NCBI GenBank assembly: GCA_017548565.1
Contig: JAFYZU010000023.1
Span: 26,050-90,049, forward strand
DNA length: 64,000 bases
DNA from: Treponema sp.
GTDB taxonomy: Bacteria > Spirochaetota > Spirochaetia > Treponematales > Treponemataceae
Reading direction: 5' to 3'
Part shown: one piece after another, positions 51,879 to 60,003 of the stretch
How positions within the stretch are numbered: position 1 is the stretch's first letter
Layout of the letters: each line of letters starts with the position of its first letter
Made by a program: the position numbers and the translations under genes
Notes under the pieces: generated by a model
Told to the model about the DNA's origin: nothing
The model's database searches: none
The model's input: only the letters and a program-made list of their open reading frames with translations

Positions 51879-52451
51879 ATGAAAACGAAGAGTAAATTTT
51901 TACAGCTGATGGATATGTATCTTGCATTTGCAAAAATCGGTTCCTTTACAATCGGTGGCGGACTTGCAATGATGCCTATGATGCAGCGGGAATTGATACA
52001 GAAAAAAAACTGGATTACCGAGGAAGATTTAATCGATTATTATGCAGTAGGTCAGAGTACGCCCGGAATTGTTGCAGTTAATGTAGCGACTTTCGTAGGA
52101 TATAAGCAGTGTGGAATTTTAGGGGGGATTTTTGCAACGCTTGGAATGATAACTCCTTCCCTTGTCATAATCATGATTCTTGCTTCATTAATAAATTCAA
52201 TAGATCAGTTTCCTTATGTTCAGAAGGCTTTGCGCGGTATAAATGTAGCGGTCGCAGCACTCCTTACAAGCGTAATAGTAAATTTTTCAAAAAAAACTGT
52301 CAAAACTGTTATAAATGCAGTTTTTATGATAATCAGCTTTATTCTTGTTTTCTTTTTCAAGATTCCTTCGTTTTATATCATCTTAAGTGCAATAGCCATA
52401 GGCATCGTAATTTCAATAATCAGTCTTAAACGTGCAGGGGGAAAAGAATGA
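51879..52451 (+). CDS. chrA: Chromate transporter family, first half
   Basis: This 190-residue membrane protein is one CHR domain: FAKIGSFTIGGGLAMMPMMQRELI, LIDYYAVGQSTPGIVAVNVATFVGY, then about five hydrophobic segments. Full-length ChrA has two such domains in one chain; here each half is its own gene, the short-chain form that works as a pair. Members export chromate, but many, including those in gut anaerobes, may carry other anions, so substrate is not certain. Its last four bases overlap the second half (ATGA). No regulator is beside it; the divergent histidine kinase precedes it by 22 bases and could share its transcript. Confidence 0.87.
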   Translation: MKTKSKFLQLMDMYLAFAKIGSFTIGGGLAMMPMMQRELIQKKNWITEEDLIDYYAVGQSTPGIVAVNVATFVGYKQCGILGGIFATLGMITPSLVIIMILASLINSIDQFPYVQKALRGINVAVAALLTSVIVNFSKKTVKTVINAVFMIISFILVFFFKIPSFYIILSAIAIGIVISIISLKRAGGKE

Positions 52452-53020
52452 CGCTTTTTCAGCTTGCATGTACATTTTTCTACATTGGATTATTTACAAT
52501 TGGCGGTGGAGTAGTTGCGCTTACTTTAATGCAGCAGACTATTGTCGCACGAGGATTAATAACTCAGGAACAGTTTTATAATATGGTTGCCATTTCAGAA
52601 AGTACACCCGGTCCTCTGGGAACAAACATGGCAACTTACATAGGCTATAATCTTTATGGAATTTCCGGAGGAATAATTGCAACGCTTGCCGAGGTGCTTC
52701 CTTCTGTAATAATTATATTGATAATTGCACAGTTTCTTAAAAAGTTTAATGAAAATCAGATTGTAAAGGGAACACTCAAATTTCTTCGTCCTGTTACAAC
52801 AGGTCTTATTTTAGTACCTGCAGTTCAGATTTTTATTTTTACTCTTGTAAACAAACCTGAAAATTATAATGATCTTTTAACTCTTGCCGGCTGGAAAAAT
52901 CTTTTTAACTGGCCAAGTCTTGCCGCTTACAGTGTATTTGCATTTCTTCTTTTTAAGTTCAAGCTTCATCCGATTGTTCTTATTCTTCTCGGCGCTTTAT
53001 TTGGAATTATTTTCCTGTAA
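52448..53020 (+). CDS. chrA: Chromate transporter family, second half
   Basis: A second 190-residue CHR domain protein: FYIGLFTIGGGVVALTLMQQ, FYNMVAISESTPGPLGTNMATYIGY, and a row of hydrophobic segments ending in HPIVLILLGALFGIIFL. It shares the GGG and STPG motifs with its partner at the same positions, but the remaining sequence has diverged well. The start overlaps the first gene by four bases, and a GGGGGAAAAG site lies in that gene. The two proteins likely insert in opposite orientations and form a heterodimer. Confidence 0.87.
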   Translation: MTLFQLACTFFYIGLFTIGGGVVALTLMQQTIVARGLITQEQFYNMVAISESTPGPLGTNMATYIGYNLYGISGGIIATLAEVLPSVIIILIIAQFLKKFNENQIVKGTLKFLRPVTTGLILVPAVQIFIFTLVNKPENYNDLLTLAGWKNLFNWPSLAAYSVFAFLLFKFKLHPIVLILLGALFGIIFL

Positions 53021-53032
53021 TTGATTTTTTTA

Positions 53033-53061
53033 ATGACAGTTTTTTAATTTCATCTTATACT
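53033..53061 (+). promoter_or_regulatory. Promoter of deoD-manA
   Basis: ATGACA (53033-53038), a 17-base spacer and TATACT (53056-53061) lie six bases before the deoD ATG at 53068. The spacing predicts a leaderless mRNA. Confidence 0.55.
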
Positions 53062-53067
53062 TAAAAT

Positions 53068-53769
53068 ATGAGTACACATATTAATGCACCGCAAGGTGCC
53101 GTTTCAGATTTAGTTCTTCTTCCGGGCGATCCGCTCAGGGCAAAATTTATTGCAGAAAATTTTCTTGAAAATGCAGTCTGTTATAATGAAGTAAGAGGAA
53201 TGTTTGGCTTTACCGGAACTTATAAGGGCAGAAAAGTTTCTGTTCAGGGAACCGGAATGGGACAGCCTTCAATGTCCATTTATGCACAGGAATTGTTCCA
53301 GTTTTATGACGTGCAGAAAGCAATCCGTATCGGGACTGCAGGCGGCGTGAGTGAAAAGGTTCCTTGCAGAAGTGTAATTCTTGCTAACGGTGCATGTACA
53401 GATTCTGCTCTTCAGACACAGCGCTTCGGATTAAATCATTTTGCTCCTGTGCCTGATTTTGAACTTTTGAATACCGCCTATAACAAGGCAAATGAATTAA
53501 AGCTTCCTGTTGTAGTAGGTCCGTGTTTTTCAGGAGACCGTTTTTATGATGAAAACGATTCGTGGAAGTTCTGGAAGCGGTATGGGATTGTCGGAATAGA
53601 AATGGAAGCAGCTGAGCTTTATACACTTGCTGCTGAATTTAACAGGAAGGCTCTTGCAATCATGACTGTAAGCAATAATTTTGTTACAGGTGAAGAAACC
53701 TCTGCCGAAGAACGACAGACTACGTTTACTAATATGATGAAGCTTGCCCTTGAAACTATAATTGAATAA
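53068..53769 (+). CDS. deoD: Purine-nucleoside phosphorylase
   Basis: DeoD splits purine (deoxy)nucleosides with phosphate to give free base and (deoxy)ribose-1-phosphate. The 233-residue hexameric-type sequence starts STHINAPQGAVSDLVLLPGDPLRAKFI, broken near residue 20, and shows GTGMGQPSMSIYAQEL, IRIGTAGGV and the base-binding VGIEMEAAELYTLAA (Glu-Met-Glu motif). The catalytic Asp expected near residue 204 is replaced by the VSNNFVTGEE segment (Asn in the usual 'SD' position), which may affect 6-oxo purine use. It begins two genes, with manA two bases later. Confidence 0.92.
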   Translation: MSTHINAPQGAVSDLVLLPGDPLRAKFIAENFLENAVCYNEVRGMFGFTGTYKGRKVSVQGTGMGQPSMSIYAQELFQFYDVQKAIRIGTAGGVSEKVPCRSVILANGACTDSALQTQRFGLNHFAPVPDFELLNTAYNKANELKLPVVVGPCFSGDRFYDENDSWKFWKRYGIVGIEMEAAELYTLAAEFNRKALAIMTVSNNFVTGEETSAEERQTTFTNMMKLALETIIE

Positions 53770-53771
53770 TT

Positions 53772-54578
53772 ATGCTTAAACTTGATCCTGTTGAATCAAA
53801 AAAAATCTGGGGCTATGAGCTGTGGCTTGCGTCGACTCATAAAAACGGACTTCAGAAGGCTTTTGCTGAAAAATGCGGTGATTTTCCTCTTCTGGTAAAA
53901 ATCATTCAGGCAGACGATATTCTTTCGGTTCAGGTTCATCCGGATGATGAATCGGCTCGTGAGCTGGAAGGAAAGGATGAAAGGGGAAAAACTGAATGCT
54001 GGTATGTTCTTGATGCAAATGAACAGTCTCAGATAGTGTATGGATTAAAAAAGAATGTAAGTCGTGAAGAATTGAAAAAAGCGGTAGAAGAAAATCAGCT
54101 TGAACAATATCTGAATTTTGTAAAAGTTAAAAAAGGCGATTTTGTTTTCATCCCTTCTACAACCGTTCACGCGATAGGCAAAGGATTAAGGCTTCTTGAA
54201 GTTCAGCAGTCCTGTGATCTGACCTACAGATTTTATGACTGGGGTCGCGGAAGGGAAGTTCATCTTGAAAAAGCACTTAAGGTCATGAGCAGTAAAACAA
54301 TGCCTACCATACAACAGTTTTCAGGATCTTTTGAATGTGATTATTTTTCTCTTGAACAGATAAATGTCTGTGGAGGATGGAGCATGTATTGTTCAGGAAG
54401 CAATGCATCGAAGGATACGCAGCTGCTTTTTGTTCTTGAAGAAAATCATGCTGTAATAAAATCACCGGATGAAAAAATTCCAACCGCATTGAAATCAGAA
54501 GATATATATGCGGTTTTCCCGGGCGAAAAAATCACTGTTGAAGGAAAAGCAAGGATAATGCGTATAAGGGCAAAATAA
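53772..54578 (+). CDS. manA: Mannose-6-phosphate isomerase, class I
   Basis: ManA interconverts mannose-6-phosphate and fructose-6-phosphate. The 268-residue protein is a short zinc-dependent cupin form: KKIWGYELWLAS near the start, the Gln/His metal segment LSVQVHPDDE, the Glu in GKTECWYVLD, the His in FIPSTTVHAIGKG, and the Arg of TYRFYDWGRGREVH. Class I forms are usually 300 or more residues, so the C-terminal cupin is trimmed. Together with the GH130 phosphorylase at the left edge it fits use of mannosides. It lies two bases after deoD. Confidence 0.9.
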   Translation: MLKLDPVESKKIWGYELWLASTHKNGLQKAFAEKCGDFPLLVKIIQADDILSVQVHPDDESARELEGKDERGKTECWYVLDANEQSQIVYGLKKNVSREELKKAVEENQLEQYLNFVKVKKGDFVFIPSTTVHAIGKGLRLLEVQQSCDLTYRFYDWGRGREVHLEKALKVMSSKTMPTIQQFSGSFECDYFSLEQINVCGGWSMYCSGSNASKDTQLLFVLEENHAVIKSPDEKIPTALKSEDIYAVFPGEKITVEGKARIMRIRAK

Positions 54579-54593
54579 TCTTTTTTACTTTAT

Positions 54594-54621
54594 TGACCAT
54601 TATACGAATAACTTGTATTTT
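54594..54621 (+). promoter_or_regulatory. Candidate promoter of the membrane protein gene
   Basis: TTGACC (54594-54599), a 16-base spacer and TATTTT (54616-54621) lie six bases before the ATG at 54628. No Shine-Dalgarno is present. Confidence 0.45.
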
Positions 54622-54627
54622 AAATGT

Positions 54628-55272
54628 ATGTTGTTATTTTTAATTTTATTGATTCCATGTGCAATCGCTTTATATTGTATTGAAAAAAAGGATCAAAAGC
54701 TTGTTCCGATAATGTTCATCGGACTTATGTGTGCCGTAGTTTATTCCCTTGTAAGGATTATTTTCTTTTATTCGCATAGAATTACTTTAGATTCATTTCT
54801 GATGAATTTCCTGTGGTATTACATCCGGCTTGCGCTTCTTCCAAATCTTGTTATTTATTCATTGTATTGTCTTTTGACAAAGGGAAGCGCTGAATTTAAA
54901 ATAAATTCATTTTTTCCGCTGATGGCAGTTTTTTATGCAGTATTCATTCCGTATAATGTCGTAGCATTTACAGATTCAATTTATTCGGGTTATGACTGTT
55001 TTTTAAAGCCTGTTTTATACCTTGCAATGCTTGTTGAATTAACAATCTGTCTTAAAAAGTTTCATGCAATCAAAAAAGAAAATGCATCGGGTAACAGTAC
55101 TTTATGCATCATATTGATTATTCTTTATTCAATCGTGCCGCCTGCTGTAGATTCTTTTTATGCTATGAATAAATTCTTTTATTTTTCATTGCCTTTATGT
55201 GTTTTATATGTCCTGCTGCCGTTTATTACTGTATGCAGAAAATCAAAACTTCTTTTTAATTCAGAGATTTAA
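54628..55272 (+). CDS. Polytopic membrane protein of unknown function
   Basis: I start at the ATG at 54628 (MLLFLILLIPCAIALYC), 214 residues; an in-frame TTG at 54613 lies inside the promoter region. About seven hydrophobic segments are visible, for example IMFIGLMCAVVYSLVRIIFF, FLMNFLWYYIRLALLPNLVI, FFPLMAVFYAVFIPYNVVAF, and FYFSLPLCVLYVLLPFITV. Charges are few and short loops carry Lys. No conserved catalytic residues or known family are recognised. It lies alone between manA and the attenuator of the aromatic operon. Confidence 0.65.
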   Translation: MLLFLILLIPCAIALYCIEKKDQKLVPIMFIGLMCAVVYSLVRIIFFYSHRITLDSFLMNFLWYYIRLALLPNLVIYSLYCLLTKGSAEFKINSFFPLMAVFYAVFIPYNVVAFTDSIYSGYDCFLKPVLYLAMLVELTICLKKFHAIKKENASGNSTLCIILIILYSIVPPAVDSFYAMNKFFYFSLPLCVLYVLLPFITVCRKSKLLFNSEI

Positions 55273-55303
55273 TAAATTATTATTAATAGAAACGTATTTT
55301 CTA

Positions 55304-55333
55304 TTGACTTAAAGGGATTAAAAAATATATAAT
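55304..55333 (+). promoter_or_regulatory. Promoter of the aromatic amino acid operon
   Basis: TTGACT (55304-55309), an 18-base spacer and a perfect TATAAT (55328-55333) predict transcription from about 55340. The leader RNA then starts with the segment 55343-55350, used in the attenuator folding. Confidence 0.75.
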
Positions 55334-55375
55334 CGTTATCAGAAAGCTATTTTCAGGAATGGAGGTAAAAATTTT

Positions 55376-55435
55376 ATGAAAGCATTGAATGTTTATTCAT
55401 TTTATTATTATTTTTACTTCTCTCCGGTTCAGTAA
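55376..55435 (+). CDS. Phe/Tyr-rich leader peptide of the aromatic operon
   Basis: A 19-residue reading frame (ATG 55376, stop TAA 55433-55435) with a strong TGGAGG ribosome site at 55360-55365. It reads MKALNVYSFYYYFYFSPVQ: eight of 19 residues are Phe or Tyr, and positions 9-15 are seven aromatic codons in a row. Such a codon run followed by a terminator is the mark of a ribosome-mediated attenuator. Ribosomes short of charged tRNA-Phe or tRNA-Tyr should stall at 55400-55420. The genes behind it make phenylalanine and tyrosine, which fits exactly. Confidence 0.9.
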   Translation: MKALNVYSFYYYFYFSPVQ

Positions 55436-55508
55436 AGAACAGATAGCTTTATAGTACAGGTAATAATAAGCGGTTCTATTCTTTACTTAGAGTAGAGCCG
55501 CTTTTTTT
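55431..55508 (+). promoter_or_regulatory. Attenuator: terminator and competing antiterminator
   Basis: Terminator: 55468-55482 pairs with 55489-55503 (15 bp with two G-U, 6-base loop), followed by T at 55502-55508. Antiterminator: AGTAAAGAA (55431-55439, overlapping the leader stop codon) is perfectly complementary to TTCTTTACT (55479-55487), which covers the top of the terminator stem and its loop. A further pairing, AAAGCTAT (55343-55350) with ATAGCTTT (55443-55450), could enclose the leader frame. A ribosome at the leader stop would cover 55431-55439 and let the terminator form; a ribosome stalled at the aromatic codons would leave it free. Confidence 0.88.
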
Positions 55509-55524
55509 ATATACAGGAAACAAT

Positions 55525-56619
55525 ATGGAAAACTTGGAAGAAAACAGAAAAAAGATTAATGAAATTGATGAAAAGATTGCAGAGCTTTTCGAACAGAGAA
55601 TGGATGCGGCATATCAGATTGCGCTTTATAAAAAGGAATTCGGTCTTCAGATTTTTGACAGTGCGCGTGAAGAAGAGCTTTGTAAACGTGAGCTTGAACA
55701 GATAAAAAATCCTGATTATAAATCATATTATCTTGAATTTCTTCAGGATTTGATGAATGTTTCCAAAAAATATCAGAGTTTCATAGTAGAAGGAAGCAGA
55801 ATATCTTATTGCGGTATTGAAGGTGCCTGGGCAAATATCGCTGCAAAAAGAATTTTTCCCAAAGGTAATCTTGTTTCATTTCCATCCTTTGCAAAAGCCT
55901 ACGAATCGGTCGTAAACGGTGAATGTGATTTTGCAATTTTACCGGTAGAAAACAGCTTTGCAGGAGATGTAGGACAGGTTTTTGATCTTATGCATACAGG
56001 TCCTCTTTTTATAAACGGAATGTACAATCTTAAGATTTCCCAATGTCTTTCCGGAGTAAAAGGCGCTGCTCTTTCAGATATAAAAAAAGTAATCAGTCAT
56101 CAGCAGGCAATCGATCAGTGTACGGAGTTTTTACAGAAGCATGGATTTGAAGTTGAATATGCTGTAAATACTGCAATGGCGGCAAAACAGGTTGCCGGGA
56201 TGAACGATAAATCTGTTGCGGCAATTTCAAGCAGCGATGCGGCAGAATTATATGGTCTTGAAGTTATTGAAGAAGGAATTAATCAGAATGCGCAGAATAC
56301 GACAAGATTCGCAGTTTTCAGCAGGGTGTTGAGTACTGATTCAAATCCGAATGCAAAATCTATTTTCCAGATGATGTTTACCGTAAAAAATATTCCGGGC
56401 TCTCTTGCACGTGCAGTCAAGACTTTTGGAGATGCCGGCTTTAATCTTCGTGCCATAAGAAGCCGTCCCATAAAAGATGTTCCATGGCAGTATTATTTTT
56501 ATGTCGAAGGCGAAGGTTCACTTGATTCAAAAAAGGGAAAAATACTTCAGGAAGAATTGAAAAATGAATGTGAGCAGGTAAAAGTCCTGGGGCATTTTAA
56601 TACAGAAAAAGATCTTTAG
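55525..56619 (+). CDS. pheA: Bifunctional chorismate mutase/prephenate dehydratase
   Basis: PheA converts chorismate to prephenate and then to phenylpyruvate. The 364-residue protein has an AroQ chorismate mutase (1-85: RKKINEIDEKIAELFEQRMD, AREEELCKREL), a prephenate dehydratase (about 95-275: CGIEGAWANIAAKRIF, LPVENSFAGDVGQVFDLM, and NTTRFAVFSR with the TRF motif) and a C-terminal ACT domain (about 285-364: NIPGSLARAVKTFGDAGFNL, then RSRPIKD in place of ESRP) that should bind Phe for feedback. It is the first structural gene behind the attenuator, with an AGGAAA ribosome site. Confidence 0.95.
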   Translation: MENLEENRKKINEIDEKIAELFEQRMDAAYQIALYKKEFGLQIFDSAREEELCKRELEQIKNPDYKSYYLEFLQDLMNVSKKYQSFIVEGSRISYCGIEGAWANIAAKRIFPKGNLVSFPSFAKAYESVVNGECDFAILPVENSFAGDVGQVFDLMHTGPLFINGMYNLKISQCLSGVKGAALSDIKKVISHQQAIDQCTEFLQKHGFEVEYAVNTAMAAKQVAGMNDKSVAAISSSDAAELYGLEVIEEGINQNAQNTTRFAVFSRVLSTDSNPNAKSIFQMMFTVKNIPGSLARAVKTFGDAGFNLRAIRSRPIKDVPWQYYFYVEGEGSLDSKKGKILQEELKNECEQVKVLGHFNTEKDL

Positions 56620-56628
56620 GATGAAGCG

Positions 56629-57639
56629 ATGAGTATTGTAAAAGTTAATCTTAATGAAAACAGTTATGATGTTCTTATTGAAAAAGGATGCTTTGAGCGC
56701 GCTGAAAAGGAACTTAACCTTAACAGAAAGGTTCTTATCGTAAGTGATGACGGAGTTCCAAAAGAATATGCTGAAAGGCTTCTTAAAAAATGTAAATACG
56801 GAATAAAAGCAGTATTTAAACAGGGCGAGGCACATAAAACTCTTTGTACAATGCAGAAGCTTTTTTCACTTATGCTCAAAAATAATTTTACAAGAAAGGA
56901 TTGTGTAATTGCACTTGGAGGCGGCGTTACCGGTGATCTTGCGGGATTTACAGCTTCGTGTTATATGCGTGGAATTGATTTTTATAATATACCTACAACA
57001 GTTCTTTCCTGTGTTGATTCTTCTGTCGGCGGTAAAACGGCAGTGAATTTTGATAATGTAAAGAATATAATCGGAGCTTTCTGGCAGCCCAAAAAAGTTC
57101 TTATTGATGTAAATCTTTTAAAAACCCTTCCTGCAAGACAGATTTCAAATGGACTAGCCGAAGCGTTGAAAATGGCACTTACTTTTGACAGGGAGCTTTT
57201 CGAATTATTTAAAACCTCAGATCCTGTTGAACAGCTTGAAATAATAATCCTTCGTTCTGTAGAGTTAAAGGCAAGGGTTGTAGAACAGGACGAAAAGGAA
57301 GCTGGCTTAAGAAAGGTTTTGAATTTCGGTCATACGATAGGACACGGTCTTGAGCTTTCGTCAGGCGGAAAATTATATCACGGAGAATGCGTTGCACTTG
57401 GAATGCTTTGTATGACCGGAAAAGAAATCCGTAATGAGCTTATAACTGTCCTTAATAAATTAAAGCTTCCCGTTTCATGTAAATTTAACGAAGAAAAGGT
57501 TTGCAGCGCAGTCATGCATGATAAAAAATCAAGCGGAGATGTAATTTCGACAGTGTTTGTAAAACATCCCGGTGAATATGAAATGAAAGACTCAACTCTT
57601 GAGCAATTAAAAGAGCGTCTTAAGATAATAAAAAAATAA
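56629..57639 (+). CDS. aroB: 3-dehydroquinate synthase
   Basis: AroB turns DAHP into 3-dehydroquinate with NAD and a metal. At 336 residues it is a little shorter than the 360 usual. Visible motifs are the NAD-binding ALGGGVTGDLAGFTASCYMRG, broken near 95, IPTTVLSCVDSSVGGKTAVN, FWQPKKVLIDVNLL, and the metal ligands in the NFGHTIGHGLELSS and YHGECVALGML histidines. It starts nine bases after pheA. All residues expected for activity appear present. Confidence 0.95.
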   Translation: MSIVKVNLNENSYDVLIEKGCFERAEKELNLNRKVLIVSDDGVPKEYAERLLKKCKYGIKAVFKQGEAHKTLCTMQKLFSLMLKNNFTRKDCVIALGGGVTGDLAGFTASCYMRGIDFYNIPTTVLSCVDSSVGGKTAVNFDNVKNIIGAFWQPKKVLIDVNLLKTLPARQISNGLAEALKMALTFDRELFELFKTSDPVEQLEIIILRSVELKARVVEQDEKEAGLRKVLNFGHTIGHGLELSSGGKLYHGECVALGMLCMTGKEIRNELITVLNKLKLPVSCKFNEEKVCSAVMHDKKSSGDVISTVFVKHPGEYEMKDSTLEQLKERLKIIKK

Positions 57640-57652
57640 TTGGGAGCAGGCT

Positions 57653-58756
57653 ATGAAGAATTCAATAGGAAATAATATGCAGGTAACACTCTTTGGTGAA
57701 AGTCACGGACCGTTTATCGGCTGTGTAATGGATGGACTTGCTCCGGGACTTAAGATTGACCGGGAGTTTATAAAACATCAGCTTATGCTCCGTCGTCCGT
57801 CTGGAAAGATTTCTACTTCACGCGTTGAACAGGATGAATTTCAGATTGTAAGCGGTGAATTCAATGGTTTTACTACAGGAACTCCTCTTTGTGTTTTGAT
57901 TCCGAATAACGCGATGAACAGTAAGGATTATTTAAAAACAAAGAATCTTGCGCGTCCGGGGCATGCAGATTTTACGGCAGAATGTAAATATCACGGATTT
58001 CAGGATTACAGAGGCGGAGGTCATTTCAGCGGAAGAATTACAGCGGCACTTGTTGCAGCAGGAGCAGTCGTACTAAAGGCACTTTCTGATAAAGGAATCA
58101 CTATAGCAACTCATATAAAAAGCTGCGGCGGTATAAATGACGACGCGTTTTCTGCATCTGAGGATGAGCTTGAAAATCAGCTTAAAAAACTCAATGAACT
58201 TGAGTTTGCAGTATTGAATGCTTCTGCCGGTCAAAAAATGAAAGAAAAAATTGAACAGCTGGCAAAGGAAGAAGACAGCACGGGCGGTGTTCTTGAAACT
58301 GCAGTAACCGGACTCCCGGCAGGAACAGGAGAGCCATGGTTTGATTCTCTTGAAGGACTTTTGTCTCATGCACTGTTCAGTATTCCTGCAGTAAAGGGAG
58401 TGCAGTTTTCAGATGCATTCGAAAAAGTCAATGGTCGTGGAAGTGAATATAACGATGCGTTTAAGGTTTCAGACGGTAAAATCATCACGCTTTCAAATAA
58501 TAATGCGGGTATAAACGGGGGAATAACAAACGGTATGCCGGTACTTTTCAGTTGTGCCGTAAAGCCGACTCCATCCATCTATAAAGAACAGCAGACTGTT
58601 GATTTTAAAAATCTTAAGGATGAAAAATTAATCATTGAAGGAAGACATGACCCTGCAATAATACACAGGGCAAGGGTTGTAGTAGATTCAGTTACTGCAC
58701 TTGTCCTTTATGATGTACTTTGCGGTCGTTTTGGAACAGACTGGTTTGTGGAGTAA
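57653..58756 (+). CDS. aroC: Chorismate synthase
   Basis: AroC makes chorismate from EPSP and needs reduced FMN. The 367-residue sequence has the family's opening GNNMQVTLFGESHGPFIGCV, MLRRPSGKISTSRVEQDEF, the RPGHADFTAECKYHGFQDYRGGGHFSGR region (broken, around 102-129) with the two conserved histidines and FMN site, and the C-terminal GRHDPAIIHRARVVVDSVTA. It follows aroB by 13 bases with a GGGAGC site. No flavin reductase is fused, so it is of the monofunctional bacterial type. Confidence 0.95.
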   Translation: MKNSIGNNMQVTLFGESHGPFIGCVMDGLAPGLKIDREFIKHQLMLRRPSGKISTSRVEQDEFQIVSGEFNGFTTGTPLCVLIPNNAMNSKDYLKTKNLARPGHADFTAECKYHGFQDYRGGGHFSGRITAALVAAGAVVLKALSDKGITIATHIKSCGGINDDAFSASEDELENQLKKLNELEFAVLNASAGQKMKEKIEQLAKEEDSTGGVLETAVTGLPAGTGEPWFDSLEGLLSHALFSIPAVKGVQFSDAFEKVNGRGSEYNDAFKVSDGKIITLSNNNAGINGGITNGMPVLFSCAVKPTPSIYKEQQTVDFKNLKDEKLIIEGRHDPAIIHRARVVVDSVTALVLYDVLCGRFGTDWFVE

Positions 58757-58758
58757 AG

Positions 58759-60003
58759 ATGAAGTACGGATTAATCGGTGAAAAATTAGGACACAGCTTC
58801 TCAAAGGAAATTCATAATCAGCTTGGTTCTTATGATTATGTGCTTAAAGAAATTCCTAAGGATGAGCTTGATGCTTTTATGAAAGCAAAGGATTTTGCCG
58901 GAATAAACGTAACTATTCCTTATAAAAAGGATGTCATCCAGTATCTTGATTTTATTGATGATAATGCAAGGCAGATTGGAGCAGTAAATACGATTGTAAA
59001 CAGGGACGGTAAGCTTTTCGGTTATAATACAGATTTTACAGGTTTACAGAAGATGATTGTAAACGAGGGTATAAAGCTTAAGGATAAAAAGGTACTTATT
59101 CTCGGAACCGGGGGAACAAGCAGGACAGCACACGCTGTTGCTGAATCATTGCAGACCGGTGAAATCCTTTGTGTGAGCAGATCTGAAAAAGAAGATACGA
59201 TTACTTATGAACAGGCTGTAAAAGAACATAACGATGCACAGATAATCATAAATACGACTCCTTCTGGAATGTTTCCGTCTGTTGATTCAAAACCGATAGA
59301 ATTAAACTCATTTAAAAAACTTGAAGGTGTTGTTGACGTTATTTTTAATCCCTTGAGGACACGTCTTGTAATAGAAGCACAGAAGAAAGGAATCAAGGCA
59401 TGCGGTGGTCTTTATATGCTTGTCCAGCAGGCGGTATCTGCAAGTGAATTCTTTTTTGACAGGACAATTGCTACATCAAGGACAAACGAAATATATTCGC
59501 TCATAATTTCTAAAAAACAGAATATAGTTCTTACAGGAATGCCAGGTTGTGGAAAATCGACTGCAGGGAAAAAACTTTCTGAAAAGCTTTCAATGCCTTA
59601 TTTTGATACAGATGAAGAAATAACAAAGCGTGAATGGAAAACTCCTGCTCAGATAATCAATGAACGCGGTGAAGATCAGTTCAGAATTCTTGAAGAAGAA
59701 ATAATCAGGGAGCTTTCGCTTAAAAACAATGTAATCATCTCTACAGGAGGCGGCGCTGTTTTGAGGAAACAGAATATATTCCATCTTAAAAACAACGGAT
59801 TGATTTTTTTCATCGATCGTAAAATTGAAAATATCCGTCCGACTTCAGACAGGCCTCTTTCTGATTCTCAGGAAAAATTAAAGAAAGTATTTGATTTCCG
59901 CTATCCTTTATACTGTGCAGCTGCAGATTTTACTGTGACGAGCGATGAAGTAATTGAACATACTGTAAATAAAATCATTCAGGAATTCAGGGGGATAAAA
60001 TGA
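58759..60003 (+). CDS. aroE: Fused shikimate dehydrogenase and shikimate kinase
   Basis: I start at the ATG at 58759 (MKYGLIGEKLGHSFS), 414 residues, because GGAG lies just before it; the open frame reaches back into aroC. Residues 1-255 are AroE: GHSFSKEIHN, GINVTIPYKKDV with the catalytic Lys, GAVNTIVNRDG, the NADP loop ILGTGGTSRTAHAV and PSGMFPSVDSKP. Residues 258-414 are AroK: P-loop TGMPGCGKSTAGKKLS, YFDTDEEITKRE, the RGEDQFRILEEE motif and STGGGAVLRKQN. The two enzymes catalyse successive steps (dehydroshikimate to shikimate to shikimate-3-phosphate). Both sets of motifs are intact. Confidence 0.93.
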   Translation: MKYGLIGEKLGHSFSKEIHNQLGSYDYVLKEIPKDELDAFMKAKDFAGINVTIPYKKDVIQYLDFIDDNARQIGAVNTIVNRDGKLFGYNTDFTGLQKMIVNEGIKLKDKKVLILGTGGTSRTAHAVAESLQTGEILCVSRSEKEDTITYEQAVKEHNDAQIIINTTPSGMFPSVDSKPIELNSFKKLEGVVDVIFNPLRTRLVIEAQKKGIKACGGLYMLVQQAVSASEFFFDRTIATSRTNEIYSLIISKKQNIVLTGMPGCGKSTAGKKLSEKLSMPYFDTDEEITKREWKTPAQIINERGEDQFRILEEEIIRELSLKNNVIISTGGGAVLRKQNIFHLKNNGLIFFIDRKIENIRPTSDRPLSDSQEKLKKVFDFRYPLYCAAADFTVTSDEVIEHTVNKIIQEFRGIK

